Shown here: positions 9,448 through 17,708 of the stretch, one piece after another
How the letters are laid out: every line of letters starts with the position of its first letter
Numbering within the stretch: position 1 is the stretch's first letter
DNA from: Lautropia sp.
Lineage (GTDB): Bacteria > Pseudomonadota > Gammaproteobacteria > Burkholderiales > Burkholderiaceae_E
DNA: 35,470 bases
Reading direction: 5' to 3'
Assembly: GCA_030528325.1 (NCBI GenBank)
Contig: JAUMZD010000040.1
Coordinates: 1 to 35,470 of the forward strand
The notes under the pieces: generated by a model
Told to the model about the DNA's origin: nothing
What the model saw: only the letters and a program-made list of their open reading frames with translations
Databases searched by the model: none
Position numbers and translations under genes: made by a program

Positions 9448-10709
9448 AGGGCATTCAGCATCGAACGGGTGATGAGCGTGATGCCGCCTTCACTTCGGTA
9501 GAAACGGCGTGCATCCTCCTCGGGATCCTCGCCCACGACCAGGCCGTCGGGAATCACGCAGCCCCGATCGACCACGACGCGGTTCAGGCGGGCATGGCGA
9601 CCGATGACGACTTCGGGCAGCAGGACGCCCCCCGTGACCCGGGAGTAGGAATGCACGCGGCAGTTGGAAAACAGCAGCGACTTTTCCACATGCCCGGACA
9701 GGATGCAGCCAGCCGAGACGCTGGACTCGATGGCGACACCCCGACGCCCCTCCTCGTTGTGGACGAACTTGGCTGGCGGCAGCTGCTCCTGGTAAGTCCA
9801 GATCGGCCAGCGGCTATCGTACAGGTTCAGCTCGGGCGTGGTGTCGGTCAGGTCGATGTTGGCAGACCAGTAAGCGTCGATGGTACCGACGTCGCGCCAG
9901 TAGGCCGGTGCCTTGTCACTGTTGTAGACACAGCTGTCCTCGAAATAGTGGGCCACCACCTGGCCTTCGTGCACGGCCTTCGGGATGATGTCCTTGCCGA
10001 AATCGTGCTCGGAACCCTGCGTGTTCATGTCCTCGTCCAGCATCCGGTACAGATAGTCGGCCGTGAAGATGTAGATGCCCATCGAGGCCAGCGAACGGTC
10101 GGGCTTGCCCGGCATGGACGGCGGGTCGACCGGCTTCTCGACGAAGGCCGTCACGCGCTTGTTCTCGTCGACAGCCATCACGCCGAAGGCCGTGGCTTCC
10201 TGACGGCTGACCTCGATACAGCCCACCGTGACCCCGGCCCCGGACACGGCATGGTCGGCCAGCATCCGCGCATAGTCCATCTTGTAGATATGGTCGCCGG
10301 CCAGCACCACGATGTACTTGGGTGCCTCGGACTTGATGATGTCCAGGCTCTGATAGACGGCGTCGGCCGTGCCCCGATACCACGAGGTTTCATCGACCCG
10401 CTGCTGCGCGGGGATCAGGTCGATGAATTCGTTCATCTCCGACTTCAGGAAATTCCAGCCCCGCTGAAGGTGGCGAAGCAGGCTATGCGACTTGTACTGG
10501 GTCAGCACCGCGATCCGGCGCAGGCCCGAGTTCATGCAGTTCGACAGCACGAAATCGATGATGCGGAAGTGCCCACCGAAATAAACGGCGGGCTTGGCCC
10601 GCACGTCCGTCAGCTGCTTGAGGCGACTGCCGCGCCCCCCCGCCAGCACCAGGGCCATCGCCTCCTTCGGCAAGTGTCTTTCCAGGCTGCTACGATCGAT
10701 ATCCGACAT
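9444..10709 (-). CDS. glgC: Glucose-1-phosphate adenylyltransferase (ADP-glucose pyrophosphorylase)
   Basis: Makes ADP-glucose from glucose-1-phosphate and ATP, the committed and usually allosterically controlled step of bacterial glycogen synthesis. The nucleotidyltransferase motif [14 protein letters not shown] is at about residues 20-33, with GDHIYKMDY (catalytic Asp), [13 protein letters not shown] (sugar-phosphate Lys) and a C-terminal left-handed beta-helix ending [19 protein letters not shown] 10709 was chosen because GGGAG sits 6 bases upstream; the frame stays open to 10745. Length is 421 residues (E. coli 431). The E. coli fructose-1,6-bisphosphate residue Lys39 aligns with Val36 here ([14 protein letters not shown]), so activator response may differ. 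It begins the minus-strand glgC-glgA unit. Confidence 0.95.
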   Translation of the reverse strand: MSDIDRSSLERHLPKEAMALVLAGGRGSRLKQLTDVRAKPAVYFGGHFRIIDFVLSNCMNSGLRRIAVLTQYKSHSLLRHLQRGWNFLKSEMNEFIDLIPAQQRVDETSWYRGTADAVYQSLDIIKSEAPKYIVVLAGDHIYKMDYARMLADHAVSGAGVTVGCIEVSRQEATAFGVMAVDENKRVTAFVEKPVDPPSMPGKPDRSLASMGIYIFTADYLYRMLDEDMNTQGSEHDFGKDIIPKAVHEGQVVAHYFEDSCVYNSDKAPAYWRDVGTIDAYWSANIDLTDTTPELNLYDSRWPIWTYQEQLPPAKFVHNEEGRRGVAIESSVSAGCILSGHVEKSLLFSNCRVHSYSRVTGGVLLPEVVIGRHARLNRVVVDRGCVIPDGLVVGEDPEEDARRFYRSEGGITLITRSMLNAL

Positions 10710-10888
10710 GTCCGTCTCCCAGGGGTTAAGACTGTGCGGCCGCATGAGAACCGCGCATCACCTCCGATTATGAAGCGTTAAAACCTTTTTCGCAGAACAG
10801 TCCATCAAAGTTTCTGGCAGAAACCGGCGCTCATCCCCGGCCAGGCGCTTGGGCGCCAGGAATCGCGAAGGCAACCATCGGCCTCGCC

Positions 10889-10939
10889 GGGCACGGTTCG
10901 TGCCCGACTCGCCGCCCCATGGCCCAAGCCATGAGGCGG
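10889..10939. other. Two strong hairpins between the VOC gene and glgC
   Basis: A perfect 7-bp stem with a 3-nt loop (GGGCACG-GTT-CGTGCCC, 10889-10905) is followed by a 12-position stem with one mismatch and a 4-nt loop (10912-10923 with 10928-10939, core CATGGC-CCAA-GCCATG). They lie in the 289-bp gap upstream of glgC and downstream of the VOC gene stop. No T-tract follows on either strand. They could form an RNA 3' end or part of the glgC leader; this is inference. Confidence 0.5.
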
Positions 10940-10998
10940 GCGCAAGCGATGGGCAGCACGAGAAGGGGGTCGACGTGCGTCACCATGACGCGCCCCGA

Positions 10999-11559
10999 TC
11001 AGCCCGCGACCGGCTCGGGCAAGACCGCCGGTCGATGCAGCTTGGCCTTGGCCTCGCGCAACACCTCATCGATGGTTCGGCGCTGAACGAGTGCCGGACG
11101 AAGGGTCTGTGACGGACGGTGACGGCTGCGCTGAAGGCCGGGCACGATCCGGGCAGCCGGGGGCTCCGGCGGCAGGAAGGCCGAACGGCTGGGCGAGCTG
11201 ATCTCGATCAGGCTGCCATCCGGATCGCGCGTCAGGAAGCGGCGGTGCCCATGAAACTCGTCACGTGGCGGCTGCACGATCGGCAGCCCTCTGACCACCG
11301 CACGCGCATGGAACTCGTCCACGTTATCGACCATGAACGTCAGGTACATGCCAGCCGGGTTCGCCCGCCATTCACTGGGCATCAACGGGTGATCGCGCTG
11401 GATGATGCCCAGCGCCAGCTCCGGATCCGTCGGTGACACCAGGTGCACGAACCAGTCCGTCTCTCGCGCAACCACCATGCCGAGCAGGTCCTGATAGAAA
11501 TCCTTGCTTTCAGCCAGGCATTCGCTGCTGATATTGGTAAGCAGGCGTCGTATGCTCAT
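10999..11559 (-). CDS. VOC (glyoxalase/bleomycin-resistance fold) protein with C-terminal tail
   Basis: The first 130 or so residues form a single vicinal-oxygen-chelate module. It opens with LLTNISSECLAESKDFYQDL, passes WFVHLVSPTDPELALGI and the middle strand MYLTFMVDNVDEFHARA, and closes with FLTRDPDGSLIEISSP, where the Glu is a usual metal ligand position. The substrate is not evident; such proteins range from glyoxalases to dioxygenases and antibiotic-binding proteins. The start ATG at 11559 has AGGAGA 9 bases upstream. The last 50 or so residues (after SSPSRSAFLPPEPPA) are Arg/Pro-rich and not part of the fold. Transcribed toward glgC, but separated from it by 289 bp with two hairpins, so it is probably not in the glg operon. 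Confidence 0.8.
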   Translation of the reverse strand: MSIRRLLTNISSECLAESKDFYQDLLGMVVARETDWFVHLVSPTDPELALGIIQRDHPLMPSEWRANPAGMYLTFMVDNVDEFHARAVVRGLPIVQPPRDEFHGHRRFLTRDPDGSLIEISSPSRSAFLPPEPPAARIVPGLQRSRHRPSQTLRPALVQRRTIDEVLREAKAKLHRPAVLPEPVAG

Positions 11560-12067
11560 GCGCGTTTCTCCTCTTTGGCAGTACTGTCAGTCAGCCTGCC
11601 CTGACCTCTGGCGGCAGTCCGCCCGAAGCAGGCAAGCAGAACGACCGGCGCCACGGCTTCCCTGTCAGGAAAGCGCGGCCCCGGTTGACTCATGGTGCCG
11701 ATCAGACCGGATATCGCCCTCGGGCGGTATGCCGGGTGAACGGACGGCTGTTCAGAAAACCTCTCAGCACTTGCTTATCTCCTGTCATCGTAGTCCCATA
11801 CCCGGCAGTACACCGCCCATTCCCGGCTGAACGGTATGGCAGAACCGGCCGGCGGCGTTTTTTTCGGCTAGACTGTCGCGCCCTGACGCACATGCCCTGA
11901 TGTGCGGACACCCGACACATGGCGAACCAGTGTCCTGGGAGCCTGGGCGGCAGGAAAGTCGCGGGCTGCAAACCGGCCGCGCAAGGGACGCTGCATTCAT
12001 TCTGCATCGACAGGCCTCCTCCGGGTGTATCAATTCACCCGCATCTCATAGCATTTGTAAAATTTCT
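11560..12067. other. Intergenic region, no gene recognised
   Basis: A 508-bp stretch between the divergent VOC and DUF1415 genes. It should hold both promoters. A loose plus-strand match is TTGACT (11685-11690), 18 bp, GGATAT (11709-11714), but this lies 350 bp before the DUF1415 start. A T7 run at 11858-11864 precedes a possible -10 TAGACT (11869-11874). A 6-bp inverted repeat GCACAT/ATGTGC lies just after 11885. A frame open from 11900 into DUF1415 shows no protein-like conservation. No RNA gene was recognised. Confidence 0.4.
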
Positions 12068-12796
12068 ATGAATACACCGGGCACACCGCCTGATGACCCG
12101 CGCGATCCGGCTGTCTGCCCGGTAGGTGCCGATGCAGCAGCCGCTGACGACGAGCGGGTTCTCGAAGCTACCCGGGCCTGGCTGACACAAGCGGTCATCG
12201 GGCTCAACTTCTGTCCCTTCGCCAATGCCACAGTACGCAAGAACCGGCTGCGGATGGTGGTCAGCCAGGCCCGCGAGCCGCTGGCACTGCTCGATGAACT
12301 GCATCAGGAACTGAAGCGTCTGCTGGACACCCCGGAAAGCACGCTGGAAACCACCCTGCTGATCGTCCCGCAACTGCTGTCGGACTTTCTGGATTTCAAC
12401 GACTTTCTCGACAGCGCCGAAGCCCTGCTGAGTGAACTCGGCCTGGAGGGCACCTTCCAGATCGCGAGCTTTCACCCGCACTATCAGTTTGCCGGCACCA
12501 CCCCCGACGACGTCGCCAACGCCACCAACCAGTCGCCCTTTCCCACCCTGCACCTGCTGCGTGAAAGCAGCATCGACCGGGCCGTGGCCGCCTGGGGCGA
12601 GGACACCGACCGGATCTTCGAGAACAACATCGCCCGTCTCGAAGCACTCGGGCCCACCGGCTGGCAGGCGCTGAGCCGCCAGTGGCAGCCCGGCCCGGCG
12701 GACACCGCACCAGCAGGGAATCCGTCGGCCCCGCCGGCCGCAAGCCCGGGATCGTCTGACGCCAGCCACTCCCGATCCTGCCCTCGTCGACCCTGA
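12068..12796 (+). CDS. DUF1415 family protein
   Basis: A conserved proteobacterial family of unknown function. Recognisable family motifs are RAWLTQAVIGLNFCPFA near residues 36-52, TTLLIVPQLLSDFLDFNDFL, QIASFHPHYQFAGTTPDDVA and SPFPTLHLLRESSIDRAV. The conserved Cys of NFCPF, the HPHYQF motif and the Asp pair suggest an active or metal site, but no activity is known to me. ATG 12068 was chosen because conservation starts after it; the frame upstream to 11900 looks non-coding. The 242-residue protein carries family-external ends: an acidic Pro-rich N-terminus and a Pro/Ser/Ala tail of about 35 residues. It stands alone on the plus strand. Confidence 0.85.
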   Translation: MNTPGTPPDDPRDPAVCPVGADAAAADDERVLEATRAWLTQAVIGLNFCPFANATVRKNRLRMVVSQAREPLALLDELHQELKRLLDTPESTLETTLLIVPQLLSDFLDFNDFLDSAEALLSELGLEGTFQIASFHPHYQFAGTTPDDVANATNQSPFPTLHLLRESSIDRAVAAWGEDTDRIFENNIARLEALGPTGWQALSRQWQPGPADTAPAGNPSAPPAASPGSSDASHSRSCPRRP

Positions 12797-12808
12797 GCGT
12801 GGGTGATG

Positions 12809-12835
12809 AAAAAAGCCCCCACTCGACACGCGGGC
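12809..12835 (-). terminator. Possible intrinsic terminator, minus strand
   Basis: On the minus strand a stem GCCCGC/GTGGGGGC (12815-12835, one mismatch, 9-nt loop) is followed by six Ts (12809-12814). It looks like a rho-independent terminator, but no minus-strand gene lies immediately upstream of it. It may instead shield DUF1415 from antisense transcription or be chance. Confidence 0.3.
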
Positions 12836-12935
12836 CCCAACATCCCTCGGCTATCATCATAGGATGGCCCAAACTGGGGGCGGGTCATTCATGAAAGTCA
12901 CCACACACCCCCACCGACTCAAGGACAACACCCTC

Positions 12936-14030
12936 ATGGACCGACGTTCTGCCCTGAAAGGCGGCGTGGCCGCCGGCGTGGCTGCCGGCGCCAGCACCCT
13001 GGCCGCCCCTGCCATTTCCCAATCGCGCCGCCAATGGCGGATGGTCACCAGCTGGCCCAAGAATTTTCCCGGCCTCGGTGTCAGCGCCGAGAACCTCGCC
13101 AAGCGCATCACGACGATGTCCGGCGGCAAGCTGAGCGTCAAGGTCTATGCAGCCGGCGAGATGGTGCCGGGCCTGCAGGCGCTGGATGCCGTCATCGAAG
13201 GCACGGCCGAAATGGCCCACAGTGCCGCCTATTACTGGATGAACAAGAGCGCGGCGCTCGCCTTCTTCACCGGTGTGCCCTACGGCATGACGGCCAGCGA
13301 AATGTCGGCCTGGATCAACGTGATGGGCGGGCAGGCACTGTGGGACGAGGTCTACGACCAGTTCGGCGTGCAGGGCTTCATGGCCGGCAACACCAGCATC
13401 CAGGCCGGTGGCTGGTTCCGCAAGGAGCTGAAGTCGGTCGCCGACCTGAAGGGTCTGCGCATGCGCGCGCCGGGCGTGGGTGGTCAGGTCTGGCAGAAGA
13501 TGGGCGTCTCGGTCATGAATCTGGCCGCCGGCGACATCTTCCAGGCCCTGCAGACCGGCACGCTGGATGCAGCCGAATTCGTGGGCCCCTACAACGATCT
13601 GGCGCTGGGCCTCTACCAGATCACGAAGAACTACTACATGCCGAGCTTCACCGAGCCCGGTCTCAGCCCCGAGCTGGTCGTGAACAAGGAGAAGTTCCAG
13701 GCCCTGCCGAAGGATTTGCAGGAAATCGTGCGCACCGCCTGCCAGGCCGAGTACGAAAGCATGTTCGCCTCCTACATGGCCAACGATCCGCGTGCCCTGG
13801 AAACACTCGTCAACAAGCACGGCGTCAAGGTCCACCGCTTCCCGGACGACATTTTCCAGCAGGGCGCGAAGATCTCGAAAGAGCTGATCGAAGAGATGCG
13901 CAACAGCAAGGACAAGCTGACGAAGAAGGTCACCGAGCATTACATCGAGTCCTTCAACCTGCTGCGCAAGAAGACCGATGACTCGGATCTGCCCTACATC
14001 CAGGCACGGGCCAAGTACTTCAGCTTCTGA
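12936..14030 (+). CDS. TRAP transporter solute-binding protein, Tat-exported (DctP/TakP type)
   Basis: Periplasmic binding protein of a tripartite ATP-independent transporter. The N-terminus MDRRSALKGG is a twin-arginine motif, followed by an Ala/Gly-rich segment ending APAISQ, so the folded protein is probably exported by Tat. Mature motifs WRMVTSWPKNFPGLG, VYAAGEMVPGLQALDAV, GTAEMAHSAAYYWMNKS, GLRMRAPGVGGQVW and GTLDAAEFVGPYNDLALGLY match the TakP branch, whose known members bind 2-oxo acids such as pyruvate; related proteins bind other carboxylates. ATG 12936 has AAGGA 11 bases upstream and puts the RR motif at residues 3-4; an ATG at 12891 is an alternative. It is followed by both membrane subunits. 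Confidence 0.9.
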   Translation: MDRRSALKGGVAAGVAAGASTLAAPAISQSRRQWRMVTSWPKNFPGLGVSAENLAKRITTMSGGKLSVKVYAAGEMVPGLQALDAVIEGTAEMAHSAAYYWMNKSAALAFFTGVPYGMTASEMSAWINVMGGQALWDEVYDQFGVQGFMAGNTSIQAGGWFRKELKSVADLKGLRMRAPGVGGQVWQKMGVSVMNLAAGDIFQALQTGTLDAAEFVGPYNDLALGLYQITKNYYMPSFTEPGLSPELVVNKEKFQALPKDLQEIVRTACQAEYESMFASYMANDPRALETLVNKHGVKVHRFPDDIFQQGAKISKELIEEMRNSKDKLTKKVTEHYIESFNLLRKKTDDSDLPYIQARAKYFSF

Positions 14031-14069
14031 CAGTAAGTACACACTCTCGACAAGACCCGGATACGATCG

Positions 14070-14624
14070 ATGCAAGTCATTGCAAACTATGTCAGATTGA
14101 TCAGCGCGATCAATGGATGGATCGGACGAGCCTTCTCGTGGCTCGCGCTGATCGTCGTCCTGCTCTGCTTCACGGTGGTGGTGCTTCGCTACCAGTTCGG
14201 TACCTCCTACATCTGGATGCAGGATCTCTACGTCTGGCTGAGCGGCGCCATGTTCATGGCGGTCAGCGCCTTTGCGCTGATGCGTGACGACCATGTCCGG
14301 GTCGACATCTTCTACCGGAAGGCCTCGCGCCGGAAGAAAGCCTGGTGCGACCTCTTCGGCGTGCTGCTCTGCCTGCTGCCTTTCTGTGTGCTGATCTGGA
14401 GCTATGCGCTGCCCTATGTGCAGCGCGCCTGGCGGCTCTGGGAAAGCTCGCCGAACAACGGTGGCATGCAGGGTTTTTTCGTCCTCAAGACATTCATCCT
14501 CGTCTTCTTGGTGCTCACGGCCCTGCAGGGACTGGCCATGCTCGGCCGCAGCCTGCTTTTGCTCGCCCATCAGGAAGAGCGCCTGCCCGAACATCTCCGC
14601 TACTCGCAACCGGAAGAACACTGA
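14070..14624 (+). CDS. TRAP transporter small permease subunit (DctQ type)
   Basis: The small inner-membrane subunit of the TRAP transporter. Four hydrophobic segments are visible at about residues 22-42, 55-72, 95-115 and 140-160. The DctQ signature is present around RYQFGTSYIWMQDLYVWLSG and ALMRDDHVRVDIFY. 184 residues, normal for the family. The start ATG lies 39 bp after the binding-protein stop, and the stop is 3 bp before the large subunit, so the three genes form one operon. Confidence 0.9.
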   Translation: MQVIANYVRLISAINGWIGRAFSWLALIVVLLCFTVVVLRYQFGTSYIWMQDLYVWLSGAMFMAVSAFALMRDDHVRVDIFYRKASRRKKAWCDLFGVLLCLLPFCVLIWSYALPYVQRAWRLWESSPNNGGMQGFFVLKTFILVFLVLTALQGLAMLGRSLLLLAHQEERLPEHLRYSQPEEH

Positions 14625-14627
14625 ACG

Positions 14628-16028
14628 ATGGATCCTGTCCTGATCGGCGAAATCCTCGCCGGCTCGCTCTTTTTCGGTGTCATCGCCATCCTGATGCTCG
14701 GCTTCCCGGTGGCCTATTCACTGGCCGGGGCTTCGCTGCTCGTGGCCAGCATCGGCTGGTATTTCGAGGTCTTCGATTTTTCCAACTTCGGTGCCCTCGC
14801 CTCCCGCTACATCGGCATCATGTCGAACGAGGTACTGGTGGCCGTGCCGTTGTTCATCTTCATGGGTGTGCTGCTCGAACGCTCCGGCATCGCCGAAGCG
14901 CTGCTGGGCACCATGGGGCGACTCTTCGGGCGCGTGCGCGGCGGCCTGGGCTTTGCCGTCATCATCGTCGGCGCCCTGCTGGCCGCCTCGACCGGCGTGG
15001 TGGGTGCCACCGTCGTCACGATGGGCCTGATCAGCCTGCCCGCCATGATGCGCGCCGGCTACGACCCCAGACTCGGCACCGGCGTCATCGCCGCCTCGGG
15101 CACCCTGGGCCAGATCATCCCTCCCTCCACCATCCTGATCTTCATGGGTGACATGCTGGCCGGCACCCACGCTCAGGTTCAGATGTCGAAGGGCAATTTC
15201 GCGCCCACCCCGGTGTCGGTGGGCGACCTGTTCGCCGGCGCGCTCTTCCCCAGTCTCGTCCTGATCCTCCTGTACATGCTGTACATGGCGGGCAGGGCCA
15301 TGTTCGACCCGAAGTCCTGCCCGGCCCTGCCACCGGACGAGCGCCCGGGCAGCAGCCTCGCACGGGATGTGCTGACTGCCCTGCTGCCGCCGCTCTTGCT
15401 GATCGTCGCCGTGCTCGGCTCGATCCTCGGCGGCATCGCCACGCCGACCGAAGCCGCCTCCGTCGGGTCGGTCGGTGCGCTGCTGCTGATCGTCGTCAAG
15501 CGCCGGCTCAGCCTGAAGATGCTGCGTGAAGCCTGCCAGAGCACGGCCATCATCACCTCGATGGTGTTCACGCTGCTGCTCGGTGCAGCCGTCTTCTCCA
15601 TCGTCTTCCGCATGCTGGGCGGCGAAGACCTGGTGCACGAGCTGCTCTCCGATCTGCCGGGCGGAGCGATGGGTGCCCTGATCATCGTGATGCTGGTGAT
15701 GTTCGTGCTGGGCTTCATCCTCGACACCTTCGAGGTGATCTTCATCATCATCCCGATCACCGCGCCCGTGCTGCTGGCGCTCGACATCGACCCGATCTGG
15801 CTGGGCGTGCTGGTGGGCATGAACCTTCAGACCAGCTTCATGACACCACCTTTCGGCTTCTCGCTGATCTACCTCAGGGGCGTGGCGCCGGCCAGCATCA
15901 GTACGGCCACGATCTATCGTGGCGCCGCGCCCTTCGTGGCGCTGCAGCTGATCGGACTGACCGCGGTCATCGCGTTCCCCGAACTGGCCACCTGGCTGCC
16001 TGCCCAGATTTTTGGCAACGTGAACTGA
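14628..16028 (+). CDS. TRAP transporter large permease subunit (DctM type)
   Basis: The Na+-coupled membrane channel subunit of the TRAP system. It is 466 residues and almost wholly hydrophobic, with about 12 membrane segments. Family motifs seen are LGFPVAYSLAGASLL, AVPLFIFMGVLLERSG, GALLAASTGVVGATVVTMGL, IAASGTLGQIIPPSTILI, GIATPTEAASVGSVGALL and FMTPPFGFSLIYLRGVAP. The insert of about 20 polar residues near residue 225-245 (PALPPDERPGSS) fits the cytoplasmic loop found in the TakM-like branch. Start 3 bp after dctQ. With the TakP-like binding protein, a monocarboxylate or 2-oxo acid substrate is the best guess. Confidence 0.92.
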   Translation: MDPVLIGEILAGSLFFGVIAILMLGFPVAYSLAGASLLVASIGWYFEVFDFSNFGALASRYIGIMSNEVLVAVPLFIFMGVLLERSGIAEALLGTMGRLFGRVRGGLGFAVIIVGALLAASTGVVGATVVTMGLISLPAMMRAGYDPRLGTGVIAASGTLGQIIPPSTILIFMGDMLAGTHAQVQMSKGNFAPTPVSVGDLFAGALFPSLVLILLYMLYMAGRAMFDPKSCPALPPDERPGSSLARDVLTALLPPLLLIVAVLGSILGGIATPTEAASVGSVGALLLIVVKRRLSLKMLREACQSTAIITSMVFTLLLGAAVFSIVFRMLGGEDLVHELLSDLPGGAMGALIIVMLVMFVLGFILDTFEVIFIIIPITAPVLLALDIDPIWLGVLVGMNLQTSFMTPPFGFSLIYLRGVAPASISTATIYRGAAPFVALQLIGLTAVIAFPELATWLPAQIFGNVN

Positions 16029-16088
16029 AGCAGAGCGTGTCATGAACCCATTCATCCCCGCGCGCCAGAAGCTTGCGCTGTCATCCGA

Positions 16089-17708
16089 ATGACCCGACAT
16101 CCGTCCAACACCATGTCCGAATCTCTCTCCGCCCGGTTGTCGCATCTCGACCCCGCCCTGTTGCGTGGTTTCATGCGCGGCCTGGAAAAAGAAAGCCTGC
16201 GTGCCACACGCGATGGCCGGCTGTCGAGGCAGCCCCACCCGAAAGCCCTGGGTTCCGCACTCACCCACCCGAGAATCACGACCGATTTCAGCGAGTCCCA
16301 GCTGGAGCTGATCACCGGGGTGCACCATGGCATCGAGGCGTGTCTGCATGAGCTGACCGAAACCCATCAGTTCGTGCACCAGAACATCGGTGACGAAACG
16401 CTGTGGTGCACCAGCATGCCCTGCGAGCTGCCACCCGACGACGAGATTCCGCTCGGACAGTACGGCAGCTCCTTCATCGGCCGGGCCAAGACGATCTACC
16501 GCGAGGGTCTGAAGCATCGCTACGGTAGCCGGATGCAGACGATCTCGGGCCTGCACTACAACTTTTCGGTGCCCGAGGCACTGTGGGAACGGATCAAGAC
16601 GATTCCGGGCCTGGGCCTCGATGGCATGCGTCCGCTGCGTGCCCGCAACCAGGGCTATTTCGGCCTGATCCGCAACTTCCGCCGTGATGCGTGGCTGCTG
16701 ATGCTGCTCTTCGGTGCCTCTCCCGTCGTGGCCCGGGGCTTCGGCGAGGATGCGCCCCAGCCCCTGCAACCCTTCGGCAAGGACGCACTGGGCCTGCCCT
16801 ACGCCACCTCGCTGCGCATGGGGCCGCTCGGTTACCAGAGTGACGCCCAGTCGAACATCGGTGCCAGCTACAACTGCCTGAAAAGCTACGCCAACTCGCT
16901 GCACGACGCGCTGACCGATCCCTATCCGCCCTACGAGAAGATCGGCGTCTGCGTCGATGGTCAGTACCGCCAGCTCTCGACCGCGCTGCTGCAGATCGAG
17001 AACGAGTTCTACGGCACTATCCGGCCCAAGCAGCCGATCCGGCCGCAGGAACGCCCGCTCGTGGCACTGGCCGCCCGCGGTGTGGCCTATGTCGAGGTCC
17101 GGCTGATGGATCTGGATCCATTCAGCCCGATCGGCATCACGGCCGACACCATCCGCTTCCTCGACATCTTCCTGCTGTACTGCCTGCTGCGCGACAGCCC
17201 GAAGGACAGCCCCGAGATCTGCGCCCGACAGGCCCGCAACCGTCACAAGGTGGCCCAGCGAGGCCGCGAGCCGGGCCTGGTGCTGGAGAAGGACGACGGC
17301 ACCGAAGTGCCGCTCCTCGACTGGGGACGCGAGATGCTGGCCGACTGCGAACTGGTGGCGCGGCGGCTGGACGAAGCCCATCCGGAAGCGGATGGCGCCT
17401 ATCTGCGCGCCTTCGGGCTTGCGCGCGAACGGCTCGAGGACTTCGACCAGACCCCGTCGGCCCGCCTGATGGCAGCGCTGATGGCCCATCCGGATGCCTC
17501 GCTGACCCGGCTCGTCCTGGAACGCTCGGCCAGCCATCGGGAAAGCCTGCTCGCCCAGCCGCTGCCCGCCGCCATCCAGGACGATTTCGTCACCATGGCC
17601 ACGGAATCCTTCGTGAAGCAGCAGGCCATCGAGGCTGCCGACACCGGCGACTTCGAGACCTGGCGCCAACACTACATCACCTCGGTACCCCCGCTGATCA
17701 GTGACTGA
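16089..17708 (+). CDS. gshA: Glutamate-cysteine ligase
   Basis: First step of glutathione synthesis: ATP-dependent joining of L-glutamate and L-cysteine through the gamma-carboxyl. It is the proteobacterial type (E. coli GshA, 518 residues); here 539. Motifs are FMRGLEKESLRATRDGRLS, TDFSESQLELITG, GSRMQTISGLHYNFSVPEAL, SNIGASYNCLKSYANSL, YVEVRLMDLDPFSPIGI and, near the C-terminus, TESFVKQQAIEA. The start at ATG 16089 lacks a clear ribosome site; ATG 16113 (eight codons in) is equally possible. The last 8 bp overlap the GTG start of the DUF2868 gene. gshB is not in the window. Confidence 0.95.
   Translation: MTRHPSNTMSESLSARLSHLDPALLRGFMRGLEKESLRATRDGRLSRQPHPKALGSALTHPRITTDFSESQLELITGVHHGIEACLHELTETHQFVHQNIGDETLWCTSMPCELPPDDEIPLGQYGSSFIGRAKTIYREGLKHRYGSRMQTISGLHYNFSVPEALWERIKTIPGLGLDGMRPLRARNQGYFGLIRNFRRDAWLLMLLFGASPVVARGFGEDAPQPLQPFGKDALGLPYATSLRMGPLGYQSDAQSNIGASYNCLKSYANSLHDALTDPYPPYEKIGVCVDGQYRQLSTALLQIENEFYGTIRPKQPIRPQERPLVALAARGVAYVEVRLMDLDPFSPIGITADTIRFLDIFLLYCLLRDSPKDSPEICARQARNRHKVAQRGREPGLVLEKDDGTEVPLLDWGREMLADCELVARRLDEAHPEADGAYLRAFGLARERLEDFDQTPSARLMAALMAHPDASLTRLVLERSASHRESLLAQPLPAAIQDDFVTMATESFVKQQAIEAADTGDFETWRQHYITSVPPLISD

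Noticed and set aside
10849-11112. A plus-strand 87-codon frame upstream of glgC
   Set aside because: It overlaps the VOC gene in antisense, covers the hairpins and has no ribosome site.
14718-17672. A 984-codon open frame antisense to the TRAP permease and gshA
   Set aside because: It spans two well-recognised genes on the other strand, and its composition (Gln/His/Asp/Gly repeats) is typical of antisense shadow frames.
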